DNA from: Streptococcus cristatus ATCC 51100
Lineage (GTDB): Bacteria > Bacillota > Bacilli > Lactobacillales > Streptococcaceae
Assembly (NCBI RefSeq): GCF_000222765.1
Contig: NZ_AFUE01000006.1
Location: 360,001 to 424,000 of the forward strand
Reading direction: 5' to 3'
DNA: 64,000 nt
The notes beneath the pieces are model-generated. The model saw only the letters and a list, made by a program, of their open reading frames with translations. It ran no database searches and was not told where the DNA came from. The position numbers and the translations under genes were made by a program. This document shows positions 9,760-16,281 of the stretch, piece after piece (position 1 is the stretch's first letter; each line of letters begins with the position of its first letter).

Positions 9760-11116
9760 GTTCACTTTCTACATTCTCTTCATTTTCCCAGTCATCTACA
9801 CGGACAGCATCGTTATCATATGGAAGGACAATGGTAAAGGTAGAGCCTTTGCCATACTCACTCTTAGCCCAGATAAAGCCATGATGCTGCTTGATAATTT
9901 CTTTAGCAATAGCCAGACCCAAGCCCGTTCCTCCCTGGGCTCGACTACGGGCCTTATCCACCCGATAGAAACGATCAAAAATCTTTGGCAGATCCTGTTT
10001 GGGAATGCCCAGACCTTCATCTGAAATCGAGAGAATCAACTGAACATCTGTTGTTCTCACAGAAACCGTAATCGTCCCACCATCAGGTGAATACTTGATG
10101 GCATTGTTCATGATATTATCAATCACCTGGGTCATCTTATCCGTATCAATCTCTACCCAAATCGGCGTAATTGAATAATCCCTGATAATTTCATATTTTT
10201 TGGTCTCATCCTGATTTTTTATCTTATCAAAACGGTTGAGGATATAGGTGATAAAGGCTGTAAAATTGGTCAGCTCAACGTCCAGATGACTGGTATTATT
10301 ATCAATCCGCGATAAGCTAAGCAAGTCCGTCACCATCCGCATCATCCGGTTTGTCTCGGTTAGTGAAACCTTGACAAATTCTGGTGCAACAGGCTCTGAC
10401 AGAGCGCCATCATCCAAGGCTTCCAGATAGGATTTTACACTGGTTAGAGGCGTCCGCAATTCATGGCTAACATTGGAAACGAAAAGCCGACGCTCCCGTT
10501 CTTCCTTGTCCTGCTCCGTTGTATCATGCAGCACTGCTACCAGCCCTGATATAAAGCCTGACTCCCGTCTGATCAAGGCAAATCGAACCCGCAGGCTTAC
10601 ATATTCACCATTTTCATCTTGAGAATCAATGGTCAATTCTGGAACCTTGGTGATCAATTCGCGTAGATCGTACTCATCAGCAATATCCAGCAAATCTAAA
10701 ATACTGGTATTAAGGACATCATCACGTTTAACACCCAACTGCTTGGTTGCCATGTCATTGATGGTAATAATCTGCCCTCGACGATTGGTCGCAAGCACCC
10801 CATCCGTCATATAAGACAAAATACTGGATAGACGCTTGGTTTCTTGCTCCAAATTTTCATGCGTCAGGCGGATGACTTCAGAGAGATCATTGATGGAATT
10901 GGTCATGTCCGTGATTTCAGGACTGCCCTGCATATCTAAAACTTCTGAATAATCTCCTGCAATCAATCCTTTGATCTTTTGGTTTAACTGCACCAGCTTT
11001 TGAGTATCTCGTCGATTTTCCAGTAGCAAAAGAGCCACGACGATGATAAAGCCGACAACAATCAGTGAAAAGACAAAGTCAGGAGAAAGTACGAATTCTT
11101 TTAGCGTTTCAATCAT
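9752..11116 (-). CDS. vicK: sensor histidine kinase VicK/WalK
   Basis: Membrane histidine kinase of the essential cell-wall two-component system. One transmembrane segment (about 13-33) and almost no extracellular part, as in streptococcal VicK; then HAMP-like linker (35-90), PAS domain (95-205), dimerisation domain with phospho-acceptor H218 in [10 protein letters not shown], and HATPase domain with NAIKYS and GTGLGLAI boxes. At 454 residues it has normal length. It overlaps vicR by 8 bases and vicX at its 3' end. Confidence 0.97.
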   Translation of the reverse strand: MIETLKEFVLSPDFVFSLIVVGFIIVVALLLLENRRDTQKLVQLNQKIKGLIAGDYSEVLDMQGSPEITDMTNSINDLSEVIRLTHENLEQETKRLSSILSYMTDGVLATNRRGQIITINDMATKQLGVKRDDVLNTSILDLLDIADEYDLRELITKVPELTIDSQDENGEYVSLRVRFALIRRESGFISGLVAVLHDTTEQDKEERERRLFVSNVSHELRTPLTSVKSYLEALDDGALSEPVAPEFVKVSLTETNRMMRMVTDLLSLSRIDNNTSHLDVELTNFTAFITYILNRFDKIKNQDETKKYEIIRDYSITPIWVEIDTDKMTQVIDNIMNNAIKYSPDGGTITVSVRTTDVQLILSISDEGLGIPKQDLPKIFDRFYRVDKARSRAQGGTGLGLAIAKEIIKQHHGFIWAKSEYGKGSTFTIVLPYDNDAVRVDDWENEENVESEHD

Positions 11117-11822
11117 TATTTCTTATGTAATAACCGACACCGCGGCGAGTCAGGATATACTCCGGACGGCTTGGAGTATCTTCGATTTTTTCGCGCAGAC
11201 GGCGAATGGTTACATCGACTGTCCGCACATCTCCAAAGTAATCATAGCCCCAGACCGTTTCCAGCAAGTGCTCACGCGTCATGACTTGACCAACATGAGT
11301 CGCCAAATGGTGCAAAAGTTCAAATTCACGATGGGTTAATTCCAATTCTTTCCCATGTTTTTTCACCACAAAAGCATCTGGAAGAATCTGCAAATCCCCA
11401 ATAAACAGTTCCTTTGGACTGCTCTCGTCCACGTGACTATCTGGGATTAGTTCAGAACGGCGCAACAAGGCCTTGACCCGAGCCAGCAATTCACGATTTG
11501 AAAAGGGCTTGGTCACATAGTCATCGGCACCGATTTCCAGACCAATTACCTTATCGAACTCGCTATCTTTGGCCGAAAGCACAATGATTGGCACATTGCT
11601 GGTCTTACGGATTGTCCGAGCAACATCCAGTCCGTCCACTTCTGGCAACATCAAATCCAGAATCAAGATATCCGGCTGCTCTGCTTCAAACATTTCTAGA
11701 GCTTCCTTACCATCAAAGGCAGTCAGCACTTCATAGCCTTCCTTAGCCATGTTAAACTTTATAATGTCCGAGATTGGCTTCTCGTCATCTACAACTAATA
11801 TTTTTTCATTTTTTACCTTCAT
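11109..11822 (-). CDS. vicR: response regulator VicR/WalR
   Basis: OmpR-family response regulator that controls peptidoglycan hydrolase and surface genes. Receiver domain at about 1-120 with phospho-acceptor D56 (ILDLMLP) and C-terminal winged helix with [14 protein letters not shown]. The start is uncertain: the ATG at 11822 gives an N-terminus ([14 protein letters not shown]) close to the family norm, while an ATG at 11849 would add 9 residues; neither has a strong Shine-Dalgarno. First gene of the vic operon. A candidate VicR box occurs at 21534-21550. Confidence 0.95.
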   Translation of the reverse strand: MKVKNEKILVVDDEKPISDIIKFNMAKEGYEVLTAFDGKEALEMFEAEQPDILILDLMLPEVDGLDVARTIRKTSNVPIIVLSAKDSEFDKVIGLEIGADDYVTKPFSNRELLARVKALLRRSELIPDSHVDESSPKELFIGDLQILPDAFVVKKHGKELELTHREFELLHHLATHVGQVMTREHLLETVWGYDYFGDVRTVDVTIRRLREKIEDTPSRPEYILTRRGVGYYIRNND

Positions 11823-11888
11823 ATCTATACAATTTTTAAGCTTAGACATCTATTGTTTTTGTACTTGTCCTACTGCTCCATAAGCACT

Positions 11889-11897
11889 ATTATATCA
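11889..11897 (-). promoter_or_regulatory. extended -10 promoter of vicRKX
   Basis: TGATATAAT on the minus strand (TATAAT at 11889-11894). Transcription should start near 11882, leaving a leader of about 60 bases to the preferred vicR start. Confidence 0.6.
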
Positions 11898-11982
11898 AAT
11901 TTTCCTTAAAAAATGCTATTTTCGCACACTATATTCCAACATTCTTATAGAAATTTCACCTCAACTCTCTTTCTCCCAAAAA

Positions 11983-12028
11983 TCTCAGTCAAGGAGAAGG
12001 AATCCTCACTAAAATCCTTGATTTTTTT
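11983..12028 (+). promoter_or_regulatory. possible attenuator hairpin before pepQ
   Basis: TCAAGGA (11993-11999) can pair with TCCTTGA (12017-12023), and the 3' arm runs into T7. Upstream A5 can extend the stem across a bulge. No plus-strand gene lies upstream in the window, so the terminator-like structure sits in the pepQ leader. No antiterminator partner was identified. Confidence 0.35.
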
Positions 12029-12071
12029 CACTTTTTCTGCAAAAATAGAGGCATAGAAAGAAGGTTGAACT

Positions 12072-13154
12072 ATGACAAAAATCAATCAAATCATCACTTA
12101 TCTTGAAAATGAAAAGCAGGATGTAGCTGTAATCTCCGATCCTGTAACCATTCATTATCTAACAGGCTTTTACAGCGACCCACATGAACGCCAGATGTTC
12201 CTATTCGTCTACACTGACCATGAGCCACTTCTTTTTGTACCAGCACTGGAAGTTGAGCGCGCTTCCTCTACCGTAGATTTTCAGGTTGTCGGCTATGTCG
12301 ATTCTGAAAATCCTTGGGAAAAGATCAAGGCTTCCCTACCATCTCAAACCTTCAAGCAAGTAGCGGTCGAGTTTGACAATCTCATTTTAACCAAGTACCA
12401 CGGCCTGCGTACTGTTTTTGATGGGGCTGAATTTGTCAATCTGACTCCTTACATCAACCGCTTGCGCTTGATCAAGTCAGCCGACGAAATCCAGAAAATG
12501 CTGGTAGCTGGCAAGTATGCTGACAAGGCTGTCAATATCGGTTTTGACAATATTTCACTAGAAAATACTGAAACAGACATCATCGCTCAAATCGACTTCG
12601 CCATCAAGCGAGAAGGTTATGAGATGAGTTTTGAAACTATGGTTCTGACAGGCAATAATGCAGCTAATCCGCACGGCATTCCCGGAGCCAATAAAATCGA
12701 AAACAATGCCCTTCTTCTCTTTGACCTTGGCTGCATGGTCAATGGCTACGCCAGCGATATGACACGGACCGTCGCTGTTGGCCAGCCAGACCAGTTCAAA
12801 AAAGATATCTACTATCTGACTCTGGAAGCCCAACAAGCTGCACTTGATTTTATCAAGCCAGGCGTCACAGCTCATGAAGTAGACCGCGCAGCTCGTGAGG
12901 TCATCGAAAAAGCTGGTTATGGCGAGTATTTCAACCACCGCCTTGGACACGGTATCGGTATGGATGTCCACGAATTTCCATCTATCATGGAAGGAAACGA
13001 CATGGTCATCGAAGAAGGCATGTGCTTCTCTGTCGAGCCCGGCATTTACATTCCTGGCAAGGTCGGTGTCCGCATCGAGGACTGCGGCTATGTTACAAAG
13101 AATGGCTTTGAACTTTTCACTGAGACTAACAAGGACTTGTTGTATTTTGATTAG
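12072..13154 (+). CDS. pepQ: Xaa-Pro dipeptidase (prolidase)
   Basis: M24-family metallopeptidase that cleaves X-Pro dipeptides released from peptide uptake. The 360-residue protein has a creatinase-like N-terminal domain with the lactic-acid-bacterial motif LTGFYSDPHERQMFLFVY and a pita-bread catalytic domain with metal ligands in LFDLGCMVNGYASDMTRT, the HRLGHGIGMDVHE histidines and glutamates in EPGIY and RIEDCG. GAAGG precedes the ATG. It is transcribed divergently from vicR and ends in a strong terminator. Confidence 0.95.
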   Translation: MTKINQIITYLENEKQDVAVISDPVTIHYLTGFYSDPHERQMFLFVYTDHEPLLFVPALEVERASSTVDFQVVGYVDSENPWEKIKASLPSQTFKQVAVEFDNLILTKYHGLRTVFDGAEFVNLTPYINRLRLIKSADEIQKMLVAGKYADKAVNIGFDNISLENTETDIIAQIDFAIKREGYEMSFETMVLTGNNAANPHGIPGANKIENNALLLFDLGCMVNGYASDMTRTVAVGQPDQFKKDIYYLTLEAQQAALDFIKPGVTAHEVDRAAREVIEKAGYGEYFNHRLGHGIGMDVHEFPSIMEGNDMVIEEGMCFSVEPGIYIPGKVGVRIEDCGYVTKNGFELFTETNKDLLYFD

Positions 13155-13162
13155 AATAACAG

Positions 13163-13186
13163 AAAAGCACCGTTCGGTGCTTTTTT
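13163..13186 (+). terminator. terminator after pepQ
   Basis: AAAAGCACCG/CGGTGCTTTT hairpin followed by further T; likely bidirectional, serving the convergent ogt as well. Confidence 0.9.
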
Positions 13187-13205
13187 AGCTTATCAATAGT
13201 TTTAT

Positions 13206-13713
13206 TTATCCTGTTGTCTTCTCCCCAGCTTCCAACTCCAGTAGAAAGGCTTTTTTATCAAGGCCGCCAGCATAACCGGTTAGTTTGCCGTCGCTTCCGA
13301 CAATCCGATGACAGGGAATCAGAAGGGAAATGGGATTATGACCGATGGCACCACCGACTGCTCTAGCAGAGCCAATCTTACCGTACTCAGCTTGTAATTC
13401 TCGTAGAATATCTGAATAGGTAGCCCGTTTGCCCATAGGGAACCTTCTGCAATACTGTCAGAACCTTGCTTCTAAACTCAGTCACTTGGGGTGCCAATGG
13501 AATCTCATCTGTCGCGGGATTTTCTCCCTTAAAATAAGCATCCAGCCAAGCAGAGACGCGTCGGCTGACTTCTGTCTCTTCCTCCTGTGCTTGCTCCAAA
13601 TCATAGCCTGCCCCAAAATATTTCTGATTCTCCAGCCAAAGCCCCAACAAGGCATTTGCGTCCGTCAAGATAAGAATCCGGCCAATCGGCGATGCATAAT
13701 AAGTCTTGTACAT
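13206..13713 (-). pseudogene. ogt: methylated-DNA-protein-cysteine methyltransferase, frameshifted
   Basis: Suicidal DNA repair enzyme that removes alkyl groups from O6-alkylguanine. The N-terminal frame (13713 down to about 13434) ends in KVLTVLQKVPYG and then goes out of frame. The C-terminal frame continues GKRATYSDI and carries the active-site PCHR motif and the VGGAIGHNP helix. Removing one G from GGG at 13432-13434 joins both into a 168-residue protein of normal length. Either a true pseudogene or a one-base sequence error; both halves are otherwise intact. Its promoter overlaps the end of the VOC gene. Confidence 0.85.
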
Positions 13714-13747
13714 ATTTTTTCTTTCTTTTTACTTCTTGATATGTCTT

Positions 13748-13756
13748 ATTATACCA
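13748..13756 (-). promoter_or_regulatory. extended -10 promoter of ogt
   Basis: TGGTATAAT on the minus strand (TATAAT at 13748-13753). The TAA stop codon of the upstream VOC gene lies inside this -10 box, so the promoter is embedded in coding sequence. Confidence 0.55.
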
Positions 13757-14606
13757 CTCTTGTCTTAACTTTAGCCACAATCCCATCTGGGTCTGTGACT
13801 TCTAGCTCCTGGGAGCTAATCCATCGGACTGGCGCTTGCAAGTCCTGAGCATTTTCATAAATAGCAACTAGGTCTTCTTTCCCTTCTACTTGCGCTTCAA
13901 AATAGGCTAGTCCCATTTGCTTAGGTTGGCGATGATTCAAGTGAGAACCTCCCCATTCATTGACCGCTAAATGATGATGGTAGTTTCCGGATGCCAGCCA
14001 GCTAGCAGAAGGTACAGAAAATTTATCCTCTAAGCCTAGAAGCTTTTGGTAAAAATGACTAGCTGCTCTGCTATTTTTCACAGACAGGTGGACATGGCCC
14101 ATACGAGTGCCTTCAGCAATACTAAACGGCTTGACTTCCTGACCCAGTTCATAGATTTCTTGAGCCGCTAGCGCTTCCGTCACTCCGATAATGCGACCGT
14201 CTTCCCGAATATCCCAATCAGCCTGAGGCTTGTCCCGATAAAGCTCAATGCCATTGCCTTCTGGATCCTCCAGATAAATGGCTTCACTATAACCGTGGTC
14301 CGCTCCTCCGACCATAGGGACTTTATTTTCTGATAAATGCTTCAGGATATCTGCCAAGGCTTGACGGCTTGGAAGCAAAAGTGCCAGATGATAAAGACCG
14401 TAAGCCGACTTGACTGTCTGACGGTCACTGGTCGCTAAGAGCCTAACCAGCACTTGCCCATCCCGACCCAAAGATACCTGTCCGTCCTGCTCTTCCAAAA
14501 GTTCCAGCCCTAAAACACGCTGATAAAAATCCTTTTGTCTTGCTAGGTCAGCCACATAAAGCGCCACCTCTCCTAGATAAATCTTGCTTTCATATTCAAA
14601 AGTCAT
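13749..14606 (-). CDS. VOC-family dioxygenase/glyoxalase-like protein (CatE-like)
   Basis: A 285-residue protein with two vicinal-oxygen-chelate modules (about 8-125 and 165-280), the layout of CatE-type catechol 2,3-dioxygenases of Bacillus. Candidate metal ligands include the His in LYHLALLLP, the Glu in GNGIELYRD, and the His in GHVHLSV. Substrate not known; thiol-reactive quinone or catechol detoxification is typical of relatives. The promoter is bracketed by two TGTAAT-type palindromes also found before the neighbouring Rrf2 gene, suggesting it is that regulator's target. GAGAGGAG precedes the ATG. Confidence 0.85.
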   Translation of the reverse strand: MTFEYESKIYLGEVALYVADLARQKDFYQRVLGLELLEEQDGQVSLGRDGQVLVRLLATSDRQTVKSAYGLYHLALLLPSRQALADILKHLSENKVPMVGGADHGYSEAIYLEDPEGNGIELYRDKPQADWDIREDGRIIGVTEALAAQEIYELGQEVKPFSIAEGTRMGHVHLSVKNSRAASHFYQKLLGLEDKFSVPSASWLASGNYHHHLAVNEWGGSHLNHRQPKQMGLAYFEAQVEGKEDLVAIYENAQDLQAPVRWISSQELEVTDPDGIVAKVKTRVV

Positions 14607-14739
14607 GTTCTTTCTCCTCTCTTAAATTTAAAATTTCAGCAGTCCGCCTGCTCCATCTTTTTTTATTTCTCCAAAACAGAGATAGGTTCCTTGATATGGT
14701 TTTCCATATCTCCATTTGCTCCGAAAGATTATTTTAAAT

Positions 14740-14758
14740 TGTAATTATTTATGTTACA
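14740..14758. promoter_or_regulatory. operator palindrome 1 of the VOC gene
   Basis: TGTAAT-N7-GTTACA, 19 bp, lying at or just after the predicted transcription start (about 14758) of the VOC gene. Same half-sites and spacing as the sites at 14782 and 15333. Confidence 0.6.
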
Positions 14759-14764
14759 TCTATT

Positions 14765-14792
14765 AGTATAGCAGATATTAATGTAATGTCAA
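14765..14792 (-). promoter_or_regulatory. promoter of the VOC gene
   Basis: TTGACA at 14787-14792, 16-bp spacer, TGC-TATACT with the hexamer at 14765-14770. The -35 lies inside operator 2. The leader to the ATG is about 150 bases. Confidence 0.7.
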
Positions 14793-14800
14793 TAATTACA
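14782..14800. promoter_or_regulatory. operator palindrome 2 of the VOC gene
   Basis: TGTAAT-N7-ATTACA, a perfect 6-bp inverted repeat with 7-base spacer that covers the -35 box of the VOC promoter. A repressor bound here would block RNA polymerase. Confidence 0.65.
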
Positions 14801-14835
14801 TCTCGGAAAATTCTTAACAAAAAACAATCTGCTCA

Positions 14836-15284
14836 CTAGGAAACAGACTGTTCTTTAATTTCTTTTTCGGTTGCTGCGACGACCTCGTCAAGACTGGTTT
14901 GAGCCAATTCAGCTTCCATAGCTGCCTGAATAGCCGCCAAGCGGTCGTCTAAGACATTGTGAATGTTCTTGCCGATAGGACAGTCTGGATTGGGCTTGTC
15001 ATGAAAGCTAAAGAGCTGGCCGCTCTTGCCAAGACACTCAACAGCGCTATAGACGTCCAACAGGCTAATGTCTTTCAAATCTTTGGTAATCTCTGCTCCT
15101 CCAGTCCCACGAGCAACGGTAATCATCCCGGCATTCTTGAGCTGGGACAGGGTCTTACGGATAATAACTGGATTGACGCCAACACTGCCAGCAAGGATAT
15201 CACTTGTCAGTTTTTGTTTTTTCCCTCCAAAGCCAGTACAATCAGCATATGGGTGGCAATGGTAAAACGGCTAGAAATCTGCAT
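14836..15284 (-). pseudogene. Rrf2-family transcriptional regulator (YwnA-like), frameshifted
   Basis: Starting at the ATG at 15284 (ribosome-binding site GGGAGGAGAAAA) the frame reads QISSRFTIATHMLIVLALEG, a typical Rrf2 N-terminus, then hits a stop. Adding one A to the A6 run at 15217-15222 restores the helix-turn-helix region (LTSDILAGSVGVNPVIIR) and the C-terminal part as a 149-residue protein of normal size. Two cysteines (in VECLGKSG and NPDCPIG) could serve redox or thiol sensing. It has its own promoter overlapped by the same palindrome as at the VOC gene, so autoregulation and VOC control are likely if functional. Confidence 0.8.
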
Positions 15285-15314
15285 TTTTCTCCTCCCTCAT
15301 CATTTTCTCTCACT

Positions 15315-15343
15315 ATTATATCTCAAAAATGGTGTAACTTCAA
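15315..15343 (-). promoter_or_regulatory. promoter of the rrf2 gene
   Basis: TTGAAG at 15338-15343, 17-bp spacer, TATAAT at 15315-15320. The -35 lies within the palindrome at 15333-15351. Confidence 0.7.
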
Positions 15344-15351
15344 GAGTTACG
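15333..15351. promoter_or_regulatory. operator palindrome of the rrf2 gene
   Basis: TGTAAC-N7-GTTACG, 19 bp, same architecture as the two sites before the VOC gene. It overlaps both the rrf2 -35 box and the last codons of the phosphoesterase gene. Confidence 0.6.
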
Positions 15352-16188
15352 ACTGGACTTTAAGAAAGCCGCAATATCGTCTGCATAGCCTTCTCTCTCA
15401 CTGATTTCCCGCAGCAGGTCGTGGTTGTGGGTATGGTGGATACCATTGACCAAACTTTCCTGATAAATCTCATAGTAAGGTAAGTGGAGCTCCCGAGCCA
15501 ATCTCAGCTCCTGCTCCACATCGTAGGCCACGCGCCGCAGGTCGACATCAGCCAGCCCCGTCTCATCAATCTCTAAAATGGCATACTGGGCTCGCAAGTC
15601 CTGACGCAAAGCCGAATCTAGAAAGAATGGCTGACCAATAGAGCCGGGATTGATAATCAGCTGTCCCTTAGTCCCGTAGCGGAGAAACTGTTGGTGAATA
15701 TGACCATAAACAGCGATAGCACAGTCATTCCCCTCAAAAAGGCGGTCGAAATCGCTCTGCTCGCCAATATGAATCAGCTCCCGCCCCCAATTCTTATCTG
15801 GCAGATGGTGGCTGACCGCAATCTTCAATCCCTCTACTTCTGTCAAGATTTGCAGAGGAAGTTCTTGCATGCGGTCAATCTCTTCTGGACGGATTTCCTC
15901 TAGGACAAAATGGCAGAGCCGAGTCAGGTAGAGATGGCTGGGACGTGTCAAGTCTAACTTTTGGTGCAGGGCATGCCAGAGACTGTCTTCCCAATTCCCT
16001 CTGACCTGGAGACTAACGGGCAATTGCTCCATCCTATCTAAGATATTTCTACGACCGGTTCCTGGCAGGAGCAAGTCCCCCAAAAACCAATAATCTGTCA
16101 CTTGCTGGCTTTCCGCATCCGCCAGTACTGCTTCTAAGGCTGTGCTATTCCCATGCACATCGGATAATAAGGCAATTTTTCGTGTCAT
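15340..16188 (-). CDS. calcineurin-like metallophosphoesterase
   Basis: A 282-residue cytoplasmic phosphoesterase with the five metal-site motifs in order: SDVHGNSTAL (8-17), GDLLLPG, GNWEDS, SHHLPD and YGHIHQQ. The family includes phosphodiesterases and protein phosphatases; the substrate cannot be told from sequence. Single-gene unit with its own extended -10 promoter; its 3' end overlaps the rrf2 operator. Confidence 0.88.
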   Translation of the reverse strand: MTRKIALLSDVHGNSTALEAVLADAESQQVTDYWFLGDLLLPGTGRRNILDRMEQLPVSLQVRGNWEDSLWHALHQKLDLTRPSHLYLTRLCHFVLEEIRPEEIDRMQELPLQILTEVEGLKIAVSHHLPDKNWGRELIHIGEQSDFDRLFEGNDCAIAVYGHIHQQFLRYGTKGQLIINPGSIGQPFFLDSALRQDLRAQYAILEIDETGLADVDLRRVAYDVEQELRLARELHLPYYEIYQESLVNGIHHTHNHDLLREISEREGYADDIAAFLKSSRNS

Positions 16189-16218
16189 TGTGTGTCTTTC
16201 TCTTTCTTTACAAGGAAT

Positions 16219-16227
16219 ATTATATCA
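16219..16227 (-). promoter_or_regulatory. extended -10 promoter of the phosphoesterase
   Basis: TGATATAAT on the minus strand (TATAAT at 16219-16224), about 30 bases before the start codon. Confidence 0.55.
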
Positions 16228-16233
16228 AAGTTC

Positions 16234-16265
16234 AAAAAAACTTCCACCCATCAAGTGAGTGAAAG
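16234..16265 (-). terminator. terminator after the ABC exporter operon
   Basis: On the minus strand CTTTCACTCA-CTTGA-TGGGTGGAAG forms a 10-bp stem (two G-U pairs) followed by T7. Confidence 0.8.
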
Positions 16266-16281
16266 CTTTGAAGTGTTTTTT

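Noticed and set aside
14740-14758. Possible VicR box (TGTAAT ... TGTTAC)
   Set aside because: Spacing is 6 rather than 5 bases, and the same sequence fits better as the 19-bp palindrome repeated at two other sites.
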